Positions 11,981-44,776 of a DNA stretch of 64,000 bases are shown piece after piece (within the stretch, counting starts at the first letter, position 1; every line of letters begins with the position of its first letter). Position numbers and translations under genes: made by a program. Origin of the DNA: Salvelinus alpinus (taxonomy: Eukaryota; Chordata; Actinopteri; Salmoniformes; Salmonidae); NCBI RefSeq assembly GCF_045679555.1, contig NC_092098.1, positions 19,994,038 to 20,058,037 of the forward strand, written 5' to 3'. The notes beneath the pieces were generated by a model. It worked only from the letters and a program-made list of their open reading frames with translations. It ran no database searches and had not been told where the DNA came from.

Positions 11981-12047
11981 CCCACTCATAGTCATACTGC
12001 CACGCCCCACTCATAGTCATATTGCCACGCCCCACTCATAGTCATAC
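11981..12047. repeat. 25-bp tandem repeat, about 2.7 copies
   Basis: Units starting CCCACTCATAGTCATA at 11981, 12006 and 12031. Copy A has a single unit, so the expansion came after the duplication. The solo LTR sits at its right end. Confidence 0.85.
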
Positions 12048-12424
12048 TGTCATGCCCTGACCTGAGATATCTCTGTTTTCTTTAAATTTTGGTTAGGTCA
12101 GGGTGTGACTAGGGTGGGTATGTTAGTTTTTGTATTGTCTAGGGTTTTTGTAGGTCTAGGTGATTTGTATGTCTATGGTGGCCTGATATTGTTCCCAATC
12201 AGAGGCAACTGTTTATCGTTGTCTCTGATTGGGGATCATATTTAGGTAGCCATTTTCCCTTTGGTGTTCGTGGGTTCTTGTCTATGTGTAGTTGCCTGTT
12301 CAGCACTCATTTGTATAGCTTCACGGTTCGTTTTGTTGTTTTGTTCAGTGTTCATTCTTAGAATAAAGAAGAATGTACGCATACCACGCTGCGCCTTGGT
12401 CTCCTCCTTTTGACGGCCGTGACA
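12048..12424 (+). mobile_element. Solo LTR 1 (LTR retrotransposon)
   Basis: Runs from TGTCATGCCCTGACC to GGCCGTGACA, with TG...CA ends. It has a conserved inverted pair (TTCCCAATCAGAGGCAAC and GTCTCTGATTGGGGATCA) and an AATAAA signal near 12361, about 60 bp before the end. It matches the element at 17222-17615 along its length. The flanking 5-mers (CATAC and CACAG) are not identical, so the target-site duplication is degraded or altered. Confidence 0.78.
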
Positions 12425-13599
12425 CACAGTCATACCCTCCTCCTTTCTTTCTGTCCACAGAAATTGTCTCTGGCAAGCCACCAGTAAAATCTGCTCCTAC
12501 CTTGTAATTCCATTGAGCAAAAATGCCACTCCTTTGTTGTCATAAGGATAAGGAAAACAGCAGTGAAGTTATTTGTTTGATAAAAAAAAAATATATATCC
12601 ACTGAAAGCAAAACATAGTTTGTTTGTTATTCTCATCAGGAGAGGTGTATTTGCATTAATGTTTTGGATTAAGAAGTGATAGTAATCGTTCTAGTCTCAA
12701 AAACATCCACAGTTGGGACATTTCTGGTTTTGTTTATGTAACCAAAAGGAATGTAGTTCAGTCATTGTGTGTACAAGTCACCCTCCTATAGCACCTTTCC
12801 CACCGGGCACATACTGGTTCAATCAACGTTGTTTCCACTTCATTTCAATGAAATTACATTGAACCAACGTGGAATGGACGTTGAATTGTCTGTGCTGGGG
12901 TATTGTTGACAGCACCCATTTTAGCTATTTCAGATTCATGATAGCAAACATTTCTTATTTCATTTGGGGAGGATACTCAAAACAGCTTTATAGTTGTGGC
13001 GTCATTGGTAAAGGTAAAAATGGTTTGTGTGTCCTGTATGGAGGTTGGAACATTTCCAAACCTATATGTATTATTCTATTCAGTCAGTCTGATCTCTGTA
13101 CTGATAATGATGTAATTACAACATTATACTCAAGTCTGAGAATCCCTTCAAGTTTTCTTTAGGTAGCAGTATTTCAGTTTAATGAGTTTGTACTATTTAG
13201 TTTGGCAGACATATGTATTTCTGAACACATTAATATTATGTACCACAATAGGTACTGTATGTCTATAGTAGCCTAGAAACACTATCGTGCTTAGGATGAT
13301 TGTTTGTTCAATGTGTCAATTTGTACTTGTTCTTACCCAAATAAACTTTAAATAAAACAATGTTTTTTTTATCTTACAGTGAATTTTGTTTAATCTTCAT
13401 AGATAACCTACGATATTGTAATTGTTTTTAGTCATTGAAATTATCTCTTTAGAAAACAACATTAAAAAAAGCTTAATTAGCGTGTTTCTGCTGGCTATGC
13501 ATGTATCACAAATCATGTCACCTACTTTCCATGATGGAACCAGTTTGGCCAGCATTGAAGAGAAAAGGTGGAGGGAGGGACAGAGGATTGGATACCAGT

Positions 13600-13766
13600 G
13601 CCTGTAGTGTGAATGGAGTTCAGATTCAGGAGGAGACACTGAAGCACAGGGAACGGACAGAGACTTACCAAGCTATAGAATCTCTCCTGTAGAATTGACC
13701 CAGATCCCAGTGAGGCCACCTCAGTCCCCAGAGGGCCACAGTGACTGTAGGCTTCCAAACACACAG
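13600..13766 (+). promoter_or_regulatory. Probable 5' UTR / promoter-proximal region of tmprss13
   Basis: Sequence immediately before the ATG (context CACAGATGG). No in-frame ATG upstream, TATA box or CpG cluster is obvious, so the transcription start cannot be placed. The left part, up to 13663, is also present in copy A. Confidence 0.4.
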
Positions 13767-33474
<19,708 letters not shown>

Positions 33475-33660
33475 TGTAACCACAACTGCTGTCTTCCAAG
33501 GACGCTCAGCATGTATTTTGGACCTGACAATGAGATTGAGACTGGTGTGGGAATGGAAGGCTCTTCACGTTACGTGCCTTTAAGCCTATATATGTTTTGT
33601 GTTTTTGTATTTATTCATTGTCGTCAGCAGCTTAACAATAAATATTTTTCTATGTGATCT
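33475..33660 (+). promoter_or_regulatory. tmprss13 3' UTR and poly(A) signal
   Basis: After the TGA at 33472-33474, an AATAAA lies at 33637-33642, followed by a T/GT-rich stretch (TTTTTCTATGTG). This gives a short 3' UTR ending near 33660, about 120 bp before the minisatellite. Confidence 0.7.
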
Positions 33661-33779
33661 TCTATGTGTCTTATAATGTTGATCATGTAGACTAGGATCC
33701 ATTTTTGCATGTGTTTGATCATTGCTTTCCTGAAACAGTGTTGAGCATATTTGTGCAATACTCTGAGGAATATATTTCA

Positions 33780-36700
33780 CTCACACTGCAACCTCTTCTA
33801 AACCTAATAACCTGTCTCAGGTTATACCACACTGCAACCTCTTCTAAACCTAATAACCTGTCTCAGGTTATACCACACTACATCCTCTTCTAAACCTAAT
33901 AACCTGTCTCAGGTTATACCACACTACATCCTCTTCTAAACCTAATAACCTGTCTCAGGTTATACCACACTACATCCTCTTCTAAACCTAATAACCTGTC
34001 TCAGGTTATACCACACTGCATCCTCTTCTAAACCTAATAACCTGTCTCAGGTTATACCACACTGCAACCTCTTCTAAACCTAATAACCTGTCTCAGGTTA
34101 TACCACACTACATCCTCTTCTAAACCTAATAACCTGTCTCAGGTTATACCACACTACATCCTCTTCTAAACCTAATAACCTGTCTCAGGTTATACCACAC
34201 TACATCCTCTTCTAAACCTAATAACCTGTCTCAGGTTATACCACACTGCATCCTCTTCTAAACCTAATAACCTGTCTCAGGTTATACCACACTACATCCT
34301 CTTCTAAACCTAATAACCTGTCTCAGGTTATACCACACTGCAACCTCTTCTAAACCTAATAACCTGTCTCAGGTTATACCACACTGCAACCTCTTCTAAA
34401 CCTAATAACCTGTCTCAGGTTATACCACACTGCAACCTCTTCTAAACCTAATAACCTGTCTCAGGTTATACCACACTGCAACCTCTTCTAAACCTAATAA
34501 CCTGTCTCAGGTTATACCACACTACATCCTCTTCTAAACCTAATAACCTGTCTCAGGTTATACCACACTGCATCCTCTTCTAAACCTAATAACCTGTCTC
34601 AGGTTATACCACACTGCAACCTCTTCTAAACCTAATAACCTGTCTCAGGTTATACCACACTGCAACCTCTTCTAAACCTAATAACCTGTCTCAGGTTATA
34701 CCACACTGCAACCTCTTCTAAACCTAATAACCTGTCTCAGGTTATACCACACTGCAACCTCTTCTAAACCTAATAACCTGTCTCAGGTTATACCACACTA
34801 CATCCTCTTCTAAACCTAATAACCTGTCTCAGGTTATACCACACTACATCCTCTTCTAAACCTAATAACCTGTCTCAGGTTATACCACACTGCAACCTCT
34901 TCTAAACCTAATAACCTGTCTCAGATTATACCACACTACATCCTCTTCTAAACCTAATAACCTGTCTCAGGTTATACCACACTACATCCTCTTCTAAACC
35001 TAATAACCTGTCTCAGGTTATACCACACTGCAACCTCTTCTAAACCTAATAACCTGTCTCAGGTTATACCACACTGCAACCTCTTCTAAACCTAATAACC
35101 TGTCTCAGGTTATACCACACTACATCCTCTTCTAAACCTAATAACCTGTCTCAGGTTATACCACACTGCAACCTCTTCTAAACCTAATAACCTGTCTCAG
35201 ATTATACCACACTACATCCTCTTCTAAACCTAATAACCTGTCTCAGGTTATACCACACTACATCCTCTTCTAAACCTAATAACCTGTCTCAGGTTATACC
35301 ACACTACATCCTCTTCTAAACCTAATAACCTGTCTCAGGTTATACCACACTACATCCTCTTCTAAACCTAATAACCTGTCTCAGGTTATACCACACTGCA
35401 TCCTCTTCTAAACCTAATAACCTGTCTCAGGTTATACCACACTACATCCTCTTCTAAACCTAATAACCTGTCTCAGGTTATACCACACTACATCCTCTTC
35501 TAAACCTAATAACCTGTCTCAGGTTATACCACACTGCAACCTCTTCTAAACCTAATAACCTGTCTCAGGTTATACCACACTACATCCTCTTCTAAACCTA
35601 ATAACCTGTCTCAGGTTATACCACACTGCATCCTCTTCTAAACCTAATAACCTGTCTCAGGTTATACCACACTGCAACCTCTTCTAAACCTAATAACCTG
35701 TCTCAGGTTATACCACACTGCAACCTCTTCTAAACCTAATAACCTGTCTCAGATTATACCACACTGCAACCTCTTCTAAACCTAATAACCTGTCTCAGGT
35801 TATACCACACTACATCCTCTTCTAAACCTAATAACCTGTCTCAGGTTATACCACACTGCAACCTCTTCTAAACCTAATAACCTGTCTCAGGTTATACCAC
35901 ACTGCAACCTCTTCTAAACCTAATAACCTGTCTCAGGTTATACCACACTGCAACCTCTTCTAAACCTAATAACCTGTCTCAGGTTATACCACACTGCAAC
36001 CTCTTCTAAACCTAATAACCTGTCTCAGGTTATACCACACTACATCCTCTTCTAAACCTAATAACCTGTCTCAGGTTATACCACACTGCAACCTCTTCTA
36101 AACCTAATAACCTGTCTCAGGTTATACCACACTACATCCTCTTCTAAACCTAATAACCTGTCTCAGGTTATACCACACTGCAACCTCTTCTAAACCTAAT
36201 AACCTGTCTCAGGTTATACCACACTACATCCTCTTCTAAACCTAATAACCTGTCTCAGGTTATACCACACTACATCCTCTTCTAAACCTAATAACCTGTC
36301 TCAGGTTATACCACACTGCAACCTCTTCTAAACCTAATAACCTGTCTCAGGTTATACCACACTACATCCTCTTCTAAACCTAATAACCTGTCTCAGGTTA
36401 TACCACACTGCAACCTCTTCTAAACCTAATAACCTGTCTCAGGTTATACCACACTGCAACCTCTTCTAAACCTAATAACCTGTCTCAGGTTATACCACAC
36501 TGCAACCTCTTCTAAACCTAATAACCTGTCTCAGGTTATACCACACTACATCCTCTTCTAAACCTAATAACCTGTCTCAGGTTATACCACACTACATCCT
36601 CTTCTAAACCTAATAACCTGTCTCAGGTTATACCACACTACATCCTCTTCTAAACCTAATAACCTGTCTCAGGTTATACCACACTGCAACCTCTTCTAAA

Positions 36701-39700
36701 CCTAATAACCTGTCTCAGATTATACCACACTACATCCTCTTCTAAACCTAATAACCTGTCTCAGGTTATACCACACTACATCCTCTTCTAAACCTAATAA
36801 CCTGTCTCAGGTTATACCACACTGCAACCTCTTCTAAACCTAATAACCTGTCTCAGATTATACCACACTACATCCTCTTCTAAACCTAATAACCTGTCTC
36901 AGGTTATACCACACTGCAACCTCTTCTAAACCTAATAACCTGTCTCAGGTTATACCACACTACATCCTCTTCTAAACCTAATAACCTGTCTCAGGTTATA
37001 CCACACTGCATCCTCTTCTAAACCTAATAACCTGTCTCAGGTTATACCACACTGCAACCTCTTCTAAACCTAATAACCTGTCTCAGGTTATACCACACTG
37101 CAACCTCTTCTAAACCTAATAACCTGTCTCAGGTTATACCACACTGCAACCTCTTCTAAACCTAATAACCTGTCTCAGGTTATACCACACTGCAACCTCT
37201 TCTAAACCTAATAACCTGTCTCAGGTTATACCACACTACATCCTCTTCTAAACCTAATAACCTGTCTCAGGTTATACCACACTGCAACCTCTTCTAAACC
37301 TAATAACCTGTCTCAGGTTATACCACACTGCAACCTCTTCTAAACCTAATAACCTGTCTCAGGTTATACCACACTACATCCTCTTCTAAACCTAATAACC
37401 TGTCTCAGGTTATACCACACTACATCCTCTTCTAAACCTAATAACCTGTCTCAGGTTATACCACACTGCAACCTCTTCTAAACCTAATAACCTGTCTCAG
37501 GTTATACCACACTACATCCTCTTCTAAACCTAATAACCTGTCTCAGGTTATACCACACTGCATCCTCTTCTAAACCTAATAACCTGTCTCAGGTTATACC
37601 ACACTGCAACCTCTTCTAAACCTAATAACCTGTCTCAGGTTATACCACACTGCAACCTCTTCTAAACCTAATAACCTGTCTCAGGTTATACCACACTGCA
37701 ACCTCTTCTAAACCTAATAACCTGTCTCAGGTTATACCACACTGCAACCTCTTCTAAACCTAATAACCTGTCTCAGGTTATACCACACTACATCCTCTTC
37801 TAAACCTAATAACCTGTCTCAGGTTATACCACACTGCAACCTCTTCTAAACCTAATAACCTGTCTCAGGTTATACCACACTGCAACCTCTTCTAAACCTA
37901 ATAACCTGTCTCAGGTTATACCACACTACATCCTCTTCTAAACCTAATAACCTGTCTCAGGTTATACCACACTGCAACCTCTTCTAAACCTAATAACCTG
38001 TCTCAGGTTATACCACACTGCAACCTCTTCTAAACCTAATAACCTGTCTCAGGTTATACCACACTACATCCTCTTCTAAACCTAATAACCTGTCTCAGGT
38101 TATACCACACTACATCCTCTTCTAAACCTAATAACCTGTCTCAGGTTATACCACACTGCAACCTCTTCTAAACCTAATAACCTGTCTCAGATTATACCAC
38201 ACTACATCCTCTTCTAAACCTAATAACCTGTCTCAGGTTATACCACACTACATCCTCTTCTAAACCTAATAACCTGTCTCAGGTTATACCACACTACATC
38301 CTCTTCTAAACCTAATAACCTGTCTCAGGTTATACCACACTACATCCTCTTCTAAACCTAATAACCTGTCTCAGGTTATACCACACTGCATCCTCTTCTA
38401 AACCTAATAACCTGTCTCAGGTTATACCACACTACATCCTCTTCTAAACCTAATAACCTGTCTCAGGTTATACCACACTACATCCTCTTCTAAACCTAAT
38501 AACCTGTCTCAGGTTATACCACACTGCAACCTCTTCTAAACCTAATAACCTGTCTCAGGTTATACCACACTACATCCTCTTCTAAACCTAATAACCTGTC
38601 TCAGGTTATACCACACTGCATCCTCTTCTAAACCTAATAACCTGTCTCAGGTTATACCACACTGCAACCTCTTCTAAACCTAATAACCTGTCTCAGGTTA
38701 TACCACACTGCAACCTCTTCTAAACCTAATAACCTGTCTCAGATTATACCACACTGCAACCTCTTCTAAACCTAATAACCTGTCTCAGGTTATACCACAC
38801 TACATCCTCTTCTAAACCTAATAACCTGTCTCAGGTTATACCACACTGCAACCTCTTCTAAACCTAATAACCTGTCTCAGGTTATACCACACTGCAACCT
38901 CTTCTAAACCTAATAACCTGTCTCAGGTTATACCACACTGCAACCTCTTCTAAACCTAATAACCTGTCTCAGGTTATACCACACTACATCCTCTTCTAAA
39001 CTTAATAACCTGTCTCAGGTTATACCACACTGCAACCTCTTCTAAACCTAATAACCTGTCTCAGGTAATACCACACTACGTCCTCTTCTAGGCCTAATAA
39101 CCTGTTGAGGTCACTACATCCTACATCTAAACCTAATAACCTGTCTCAGGTTATACCACACTGCAACCTCTTCTAAACCTAATAACCTGTCTCAGGTTAT
39201 ACCACACTACATCCTCTTCTAAACCTAATAACCTGTCTCAGGTTATACCACACTACATCCTCTTCTAAACCTAATAACCTGTCTCAGGTTATACCACACT
39301 GCAACCTCTTCTAAACCTAATAACCTGTCTCAGGTTATACCACACTACATCCTCTTCTAAACCTAATAACCTGTCTCAGGTTATACCACACTGCAACCTC
39401 TTCTAAACCTAATAACCTGTCTCAGGTTATACCACACTGCAACCTCTTCTAAACCTAATAACCTGTCTCAGGTTATACCACACTGCAACCTCTTCTAAAC
39501 CTAATAACCTGTCTCAGGTTATACCACACTACATCCTCTTCTAAACCTAATAACCTGTCTCAGGTTATACCACACTACATCCTCTTCTAAACCTAATAAC
39601 CTGTCTCAGGTTATACCACACTACATCCTCTTCTAAACCTAATAACCTGTCTCAGGTTATACCACACTGCAACCTCTTCTAAACCTAATAACCTGTCTCA

Positions 39701-41505
39701 GATTATACCACACTACATCCTCTTCTAAACCTAATAACCTGTCTCAGGTTATACCACACTACATCCTCTTCTAAACCTAATAACCTGTCTCAGGTTATAC
39801 CACACTGCAACCTCTTCTAAACCTAATAACCTGTCTCAGATTATACCACACTACATCCTCTTCTAAACCTAATAACCTGTCTCAGGTTATACCACACTAC
39901 ATCCTCTTCTAAACCTAATAACCTGTCTCAGGTTATACCACACTGCAACCTCTTCTAAACCTAATAACCTGTCTCAGGTTATACCACACTACATCCTCTT
40001 CTAAACCTAATAACCTGTCTCAGGTTATACCACACTGCATCCTCTTCTAAACCTAATAACCTGTCTCAGGTTATACCACACTGCAACCTCTTCTAAACCT
40101 AATAACCTGTCTCAGGTTATACCACACTGCAACCTCTTCTAAACCTAATAACCTGTCTCAGGTTATACCACACTGCAACCTCTTCTAAACCTAATAACCT
40201 GTCTCAGGTTATACCACACTGCAACCTCTTCTAAACCTAATAACCTGTCTCAGGTTATACCACACTACATCCTCTTCTAAACCTAATAACCTGTCTCAGG
40301 TTATACCACACTGCAACCTCTTCTAAACCTAATAACCTGTCTCAGGTTATACCACACTGCAACCTCTTCTAAACCTAATAACCTGTCTCAGGTTATACCA
40401 CACTACATCCTCTTCTAAACCTAATAACCTGTCTCAGGTTATACCACACTACATCCTCTTCTAAACCTAATAACCTGTCTCAGGTTATACCACACTGCAA
40501 CCTCTTCTAAACCTAATAACCTGTCTCAGGTTATACCACACTACATCCTCTTCTAAACCTAATAACCTGTCTCAGGTTATACCACACTGCATCCTCTTCT
40601 AAACCTAATAACCTGTCTCAGGTTATACCACACTGCAACCTCTTCTAAACCTAATAACCTGTCTCAGGTTATACCACACTGCAACCTCTTCTAAACCTAA
40701 TAACCTGTCTCAGGTTATACCACACTGCAACCTCTTCTAAACCTAATAACCTGTCTCAGGTTATACCACACTGCAACCTCTTCTAAACCTAATAACCTGT
40801 CTCAGGTTATACCACACTGCAACCTCTTCTAAACCTAATAACCTGTCTCAGGTTATACCACACTACATCCTCTTCTAAACCTAATAACCTGTCTCAGGTT
40901 ATACCACACTGCAACCTCTTCTAAACCTAATAACCTGTCTCAGGTTATACCACACTGCAACCTCTTCTAAACCTAATAACCTGTCTCAGGTTATACCACA
41001 CTACATCCTCTTCTAAACCTAATAACCTGTCTCAGGTTATACCACACTGCAACCTCTTCTAAACCTAATAACCTGTCTCAGGTTATACCACACTACATCC
41101 TCTTCTAAACCTAATAACCTGTCTCAGGTTATACCACACTGCATCCTCTTCTAAACCTAATAACCTGTCTCAGGTTATACCACACTGCAACCTCTTCTAA
41201 ACCTAATAACCTGTCTCAGGTTATACCACACTGCAACCTCTTCTAAACCTAATAACCTGTCTCAGGTTATACCACACTGCATCCTCTTCTAAACCTAATA
41301 ACCTGTCTCAGGTTATACCACACTGCATCCTCTTCTAAACCTAATAACCTGTCTCAGGTTATACCACACTGCATCCTCTTCTAAACCTAATAACCTGTCT
41401 CAGGTTATACCACACTACATCCTCTTCTAAACCTAATAACCTGTCTCAGGTTATACCACACTGCAACCTCTTCTAAACCTAATAACCTGTCTCCGGTTAT
41501 ACTCC
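33780..41505. repeat. 46-bp minisatellite, about 168 copies
   Basis: Unit (split): ACTGCAACCTCTTCTAAACC then TAATAACCTGTCTCAGGTTA then TACCAC. By hand count about 82 units read GCAA, 70 ACAT and 15 GCAT at the variable site, plus one degenerate unit near 39090-39130. Nine units are preceded by CAGATTAT instead of CAGGTTAT. Each unit has an 8-bp inverted repeat, ATAACCTG-TCT-CAGGTTAT. All frames are closed within a few units, so it is non-coding. It starts just beyond the tmprss13 poly(A) signal. Confidence 0.98.
35155..41100. repeat. Higher-order repeat: two ~3.0-kb blocks inside the minisatellite
   Basis: The order of unit variants from about 35155 to 38144 recurs from about 38145 to 41100, offset by 65 units (2990 bp). 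The rare CAGATTAT junctions before units 32, 44, 65 and 68 recur before units 97, 109, 130 and 133. Only single-unit gains or losses separate the two blocks. Confidence 0.85.
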
Positions 41506-41789
41506 AGCTTCACATAAACCTTACTGCTGTGCCTGTTTCTTATTGTTGGGGCGGTTACAGGTACATTATCCATTTTTAAACCAGTACCCGTAGACTGGCA
41601 TTTTTTTGGGACTTGTAGTTTCTTCAAAAGAAGAAAAACTGTAAGAAATACATACAGATTTTATAATAAATTCAGCATAAACAGGACAAGACGTGGACCT
41701 CCACCCCCAACCTCCCATCCCATTCCCGCAACCCCACCAAGTCAACATGTCTCCATTCAATTCCCTCCCTTCTCAACCCCCTAGCAACT
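41506..41789. other. Spacer after the minisatellite
   Basis: No recognised gene or repeat apart from a short hairpin near 41620-41640 (TTTCTTC...GAAGAAA). Confidence 0.35.
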
Positions 41790-42058
41790 AGGGTTGCTAC
41801 TCAGTCACAAAGTGGTGCACCTGGCACCAACTACCATGCCCCATTCAAAGGCACTTAAATCTTCTGTCAGGCACACATACACAATCCATGTCTCAATTGT
41901 CTCGAGGCTTTAAAATCCTTTAACCTGTCTCCTCCCCTTCATCTACACCGATTGAAGTGGATTTAACAAGTGACATCAATAAGGGATCAAAGCTTTCACC
42001 TGGTCAGTCCTTCTCATGGAAAGAGCAGGTGTTCATAATGTTTTGTACACTGTCTATA
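41790..42058 (-). mobile_element. Tc1-like fragment, same family as element 6
   Basis: Reverse complement of the left end of the element at 25115: shared features include GAAGTGGATTTAACAAGTGACATC and GAAAGAGCAGGTGTTCATAATG. Only the terminal part survives. It abuts Tc1 element 10's TA site. Confidence 0.8.
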
Positions 42059-42060
42059 TA

Positions 42061-43675
42061 CAGTCAGGTCCATAGGTATTTGGACAATGACACAATTTGC
42101 ATCATTTTGTCTCTGTACGCCACAATGGATTTGAAAGGAAACAATCAAGATCTGCTTTAAGTCTAGACTTTCATCTTTAATTTAAGGGTTTTGTCAAAAT
42201 TATTGTATGAACCGTGTAGGAATTACAAACATTTTTATACATAGCCCCCCAATTTTAGGGGCTCAAAAGTAACAATCACAAATTATATTGTGAGTTTTAA
42301 TACTTGGTTGCAAATCCTTTGCAGTCAATGACTGCCTGAAGTCTGGAACCCATAGACATCACCAGATGCTGGGTTTCTTCCCTGGTGATGCTCTGCCAGG
42401 CCTTTACTGCAGCTGTCTTCAGTTCCTGCTTGTTCTTGGGGCGTTTTGCCTTCAGTTTTGCCTTCAGCAAGTGAAATGCATGCTCAATTGGATTCAGGTC
42501 AGGTGATTGACTCGGCCATTGCAGAACATTCCACTTCTTTGCCTTAAAAAAGTATTGGGTTGCTTTCGCAGTATGCTTCGGGTCATTATCCATCTGCACT
42601 GTGAAGCGCTTCACAATGTTTTGAAGCATTTGGCTGAATCTGAGATGATATTATAGCCCTAAACACTTCAGAATTCATCCTGCTGCTTTTGTCAGCAGTC
42701 ACATCAGCAATAAATACAAGGGAACCAGTTCCATTGGCATCCATATATGCCCACGCCATAACACTACCTCCACCATGCTTCACAGATGTGGGATGCTTCG
42801 GATCATGAGCAGTTCCTTCCCTTCTCCATTCTCTTCTCTTCCCATCATTCTGGTACTAGTTGATCTTTGTCTCATATGTCCACAGGACGTTGTTCCTGAA
42901 CTGTACAGTCTTTTTTAGATGTTTTTTTGGCCAACTCTAATCTGGTCTTCCTGTTTTTGAGGTTTACCAATGGTTTACATATTGTGGTAAACCCTCTGTA
43001 TTTACTCTGGTGAAGTCTTCTCTTGATTGTTGACTTTGACACTGATACGTCTACCTCCTGGAGGGTGTTCTTGATCTGGCCAACTGTTGTGAAGGGGTTT
43101 TTCTTCACCAGGGAAAGAATTCATCTGTCATCCACCACAGTTGTTTTCCGTGGTCTTCCAGGCCTTTTGGTGTTCCTGAGCTCACCAGTGCATTCTTTCT
43201 TTTTAAGAATGTACCAATAGTTGATTTGGCCACACCTAATGTTTTTGCTCTCTCTCTGATGTGTTTGTTTAGATTTTTCAGCCTAATGATGGCTTGCTTC
43301 ACTGGCAGTGACAACGCTTTGGACTTCAGATTGAGGGTTAACAGAAACAGATTCCAAATGCAAATGCCACACTTGAAAAAATAAACTCTAGACCTTTTAT
43401 TTGCTTACTTGTAAATTAACTAATGAGGGAATAACACACACCTGGCCATGGAACAGCTGAGCAGCCAATTGTCCAATTACTTTTGGTCCCTTAAAAAGGG
43501 GGGGGGACCACATATACTGTATTAAAAAGCTGTAATTCCTACACTGTTCACCTGATTTGGATGTAAATACCATTAAATTAAAGCTGAAGGTCTGCACTTT
43601 CAGCTCATTCATTATTTAATTTCAAATAAAATAAAAGTAACGTGGTCAATGTCCAAATATTTCTGGACCTGACTG
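42061..43675 (-). mobile_element. Tc1/mariner element 10, TIRs complete, transposase broken
   Basis: Terminal repeats CAGTCAGGTCCATAGGTATT and its mate TTTCTGGACCTGACTG, each next to TA (42059-42060, 43676-43677). Minus-strand transposase pieces: 43314-43105 (start MSLPVKQAIIRLKNLNKHI), 43108-42872 (TTVGQIKNTLQEVDVSVSKS), 42783-42586 (MKHGGGSVMAWAYM) and 42629-42297 (second Asp in QMDNDPKHT, and [15 protein letters not shown] through to CKGFATKY). Confidence 0.93.
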
Positions 43676-43677
43676 TA

Positions 43678-44776
43678 TACACGTATGTATATATGTACTG
43701 TATATGTTTGTTTGTTTGTCTGTTGGGCCTTATGGGTTGTTTATTTGTATTTATACAACGGGTGGGTTTAATCCTGAATGCTGATGGGTTAAAACCGAAT
43801 TCCAGCCAGTGTCTATTCCACAAGTTACCACCAGCTAAATCTATGACGTTAAAATGCATATTTTCTCTGTTCCATCTGACTGCGCAATCCACTTGTATCA
43901 TCAGCCAAGCAAAGCAATTTATAAACTTGATCTCCATTCTAAAAAGCATCTAGACATTATCTCACATTTCTTTTGCACTAACATTTAGTTTTCAACAGCG
44001 GAGATTTGTATAAACTTTGCTGTCTGTCTCTCTGACATTTGCGAAATTGTTTCAATATTCAAATTCCATCTCCAGCTGTCCTATATTAATGAATGTTTAT
44101 AGAGTCGGGACGAGACAGACAGACAGGCAGGTAGCGTTTCTCAGCCAGTCTAAATCATGAATCAGCTGGCATTATTTTTATGGATATACACAAAGAAATG
44201 TCAATTGAAAAAAGGTAAAACAAAACGAAATGCAGCCAGTTTGCAGTCTTTCCAGCTTCAGTTTGAAGTGATTGTGTTAGCTGTGTTGTTGGCTAGCTCC
44301 TCTGAACAGCAGTGTTCTGACAAGTGAGAACATGTTCTATGCCAGGCAAAATCGTGCCTCATTAGCTCATTGTTATGGATGTGCCCAAATAAATGTCACT
44401 AGAAAACAGTTTAAACAAATGCAAATGCAGCTACCTTGCTGTTACTCTGGCTGCATTTTTTTGACGTGACTGTAAATTAGCAATAGTTGGCTAGCTAGCA
44501 AGCAAGGGATAAAAGCGTTGCCAGCCAGTATGGCAATTGAACATTTAGAATGAACGACTGGGTCGCGTCCATAGATACAGAACTAAAAATACTGAGCGAC
44601 TGGGTCGCGTCTCTAGCAACCAAACCGATAGAACAAACGACCAGCCGGCTTGGGTAACAACCCTAGATTTATGTCGGGACAATATCTTGTGGAAGGATGA
44701 AATAGTATAAATAAATTCATGAAAATAATGTTTTTAATGAAAAAATGTCAATCATTATTTTGAATATGTTAGTAAC
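43678..44776. other. Intergenic stretch, low-copy or unknown
   Basis: No gene recognised. A 16-bp motif (GCGACTGGGTCGCGTC or near) occurs twice at 44550-44620. The region includes a (GACA)n-like patch near 44112-44130. Confidence 0.35.

Larger units (their letters stand above)
11654..13663. repeat. Direct duplication, copy B, joined to tmprss13 exon 1
   Basis: Second copy of 10089-11653, about 445 bp longer. The difference is explained by a solo LTR (12048-12424) and expansion of a 25-bp unit. Its right edge runs straight into the sequence leading to the ATG at 13767, so this copy probably holds the working tmprss13 promoter. Confidence 0.9.

Noticed and set aside
33780-41505. Regular repeats with an internal palindrome, reminiscent of a CRISPR array
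   Set aside because: Units are contiguous 46-bp copies with no unique spacers, in a vertebrate genome; it is a minisatellite.
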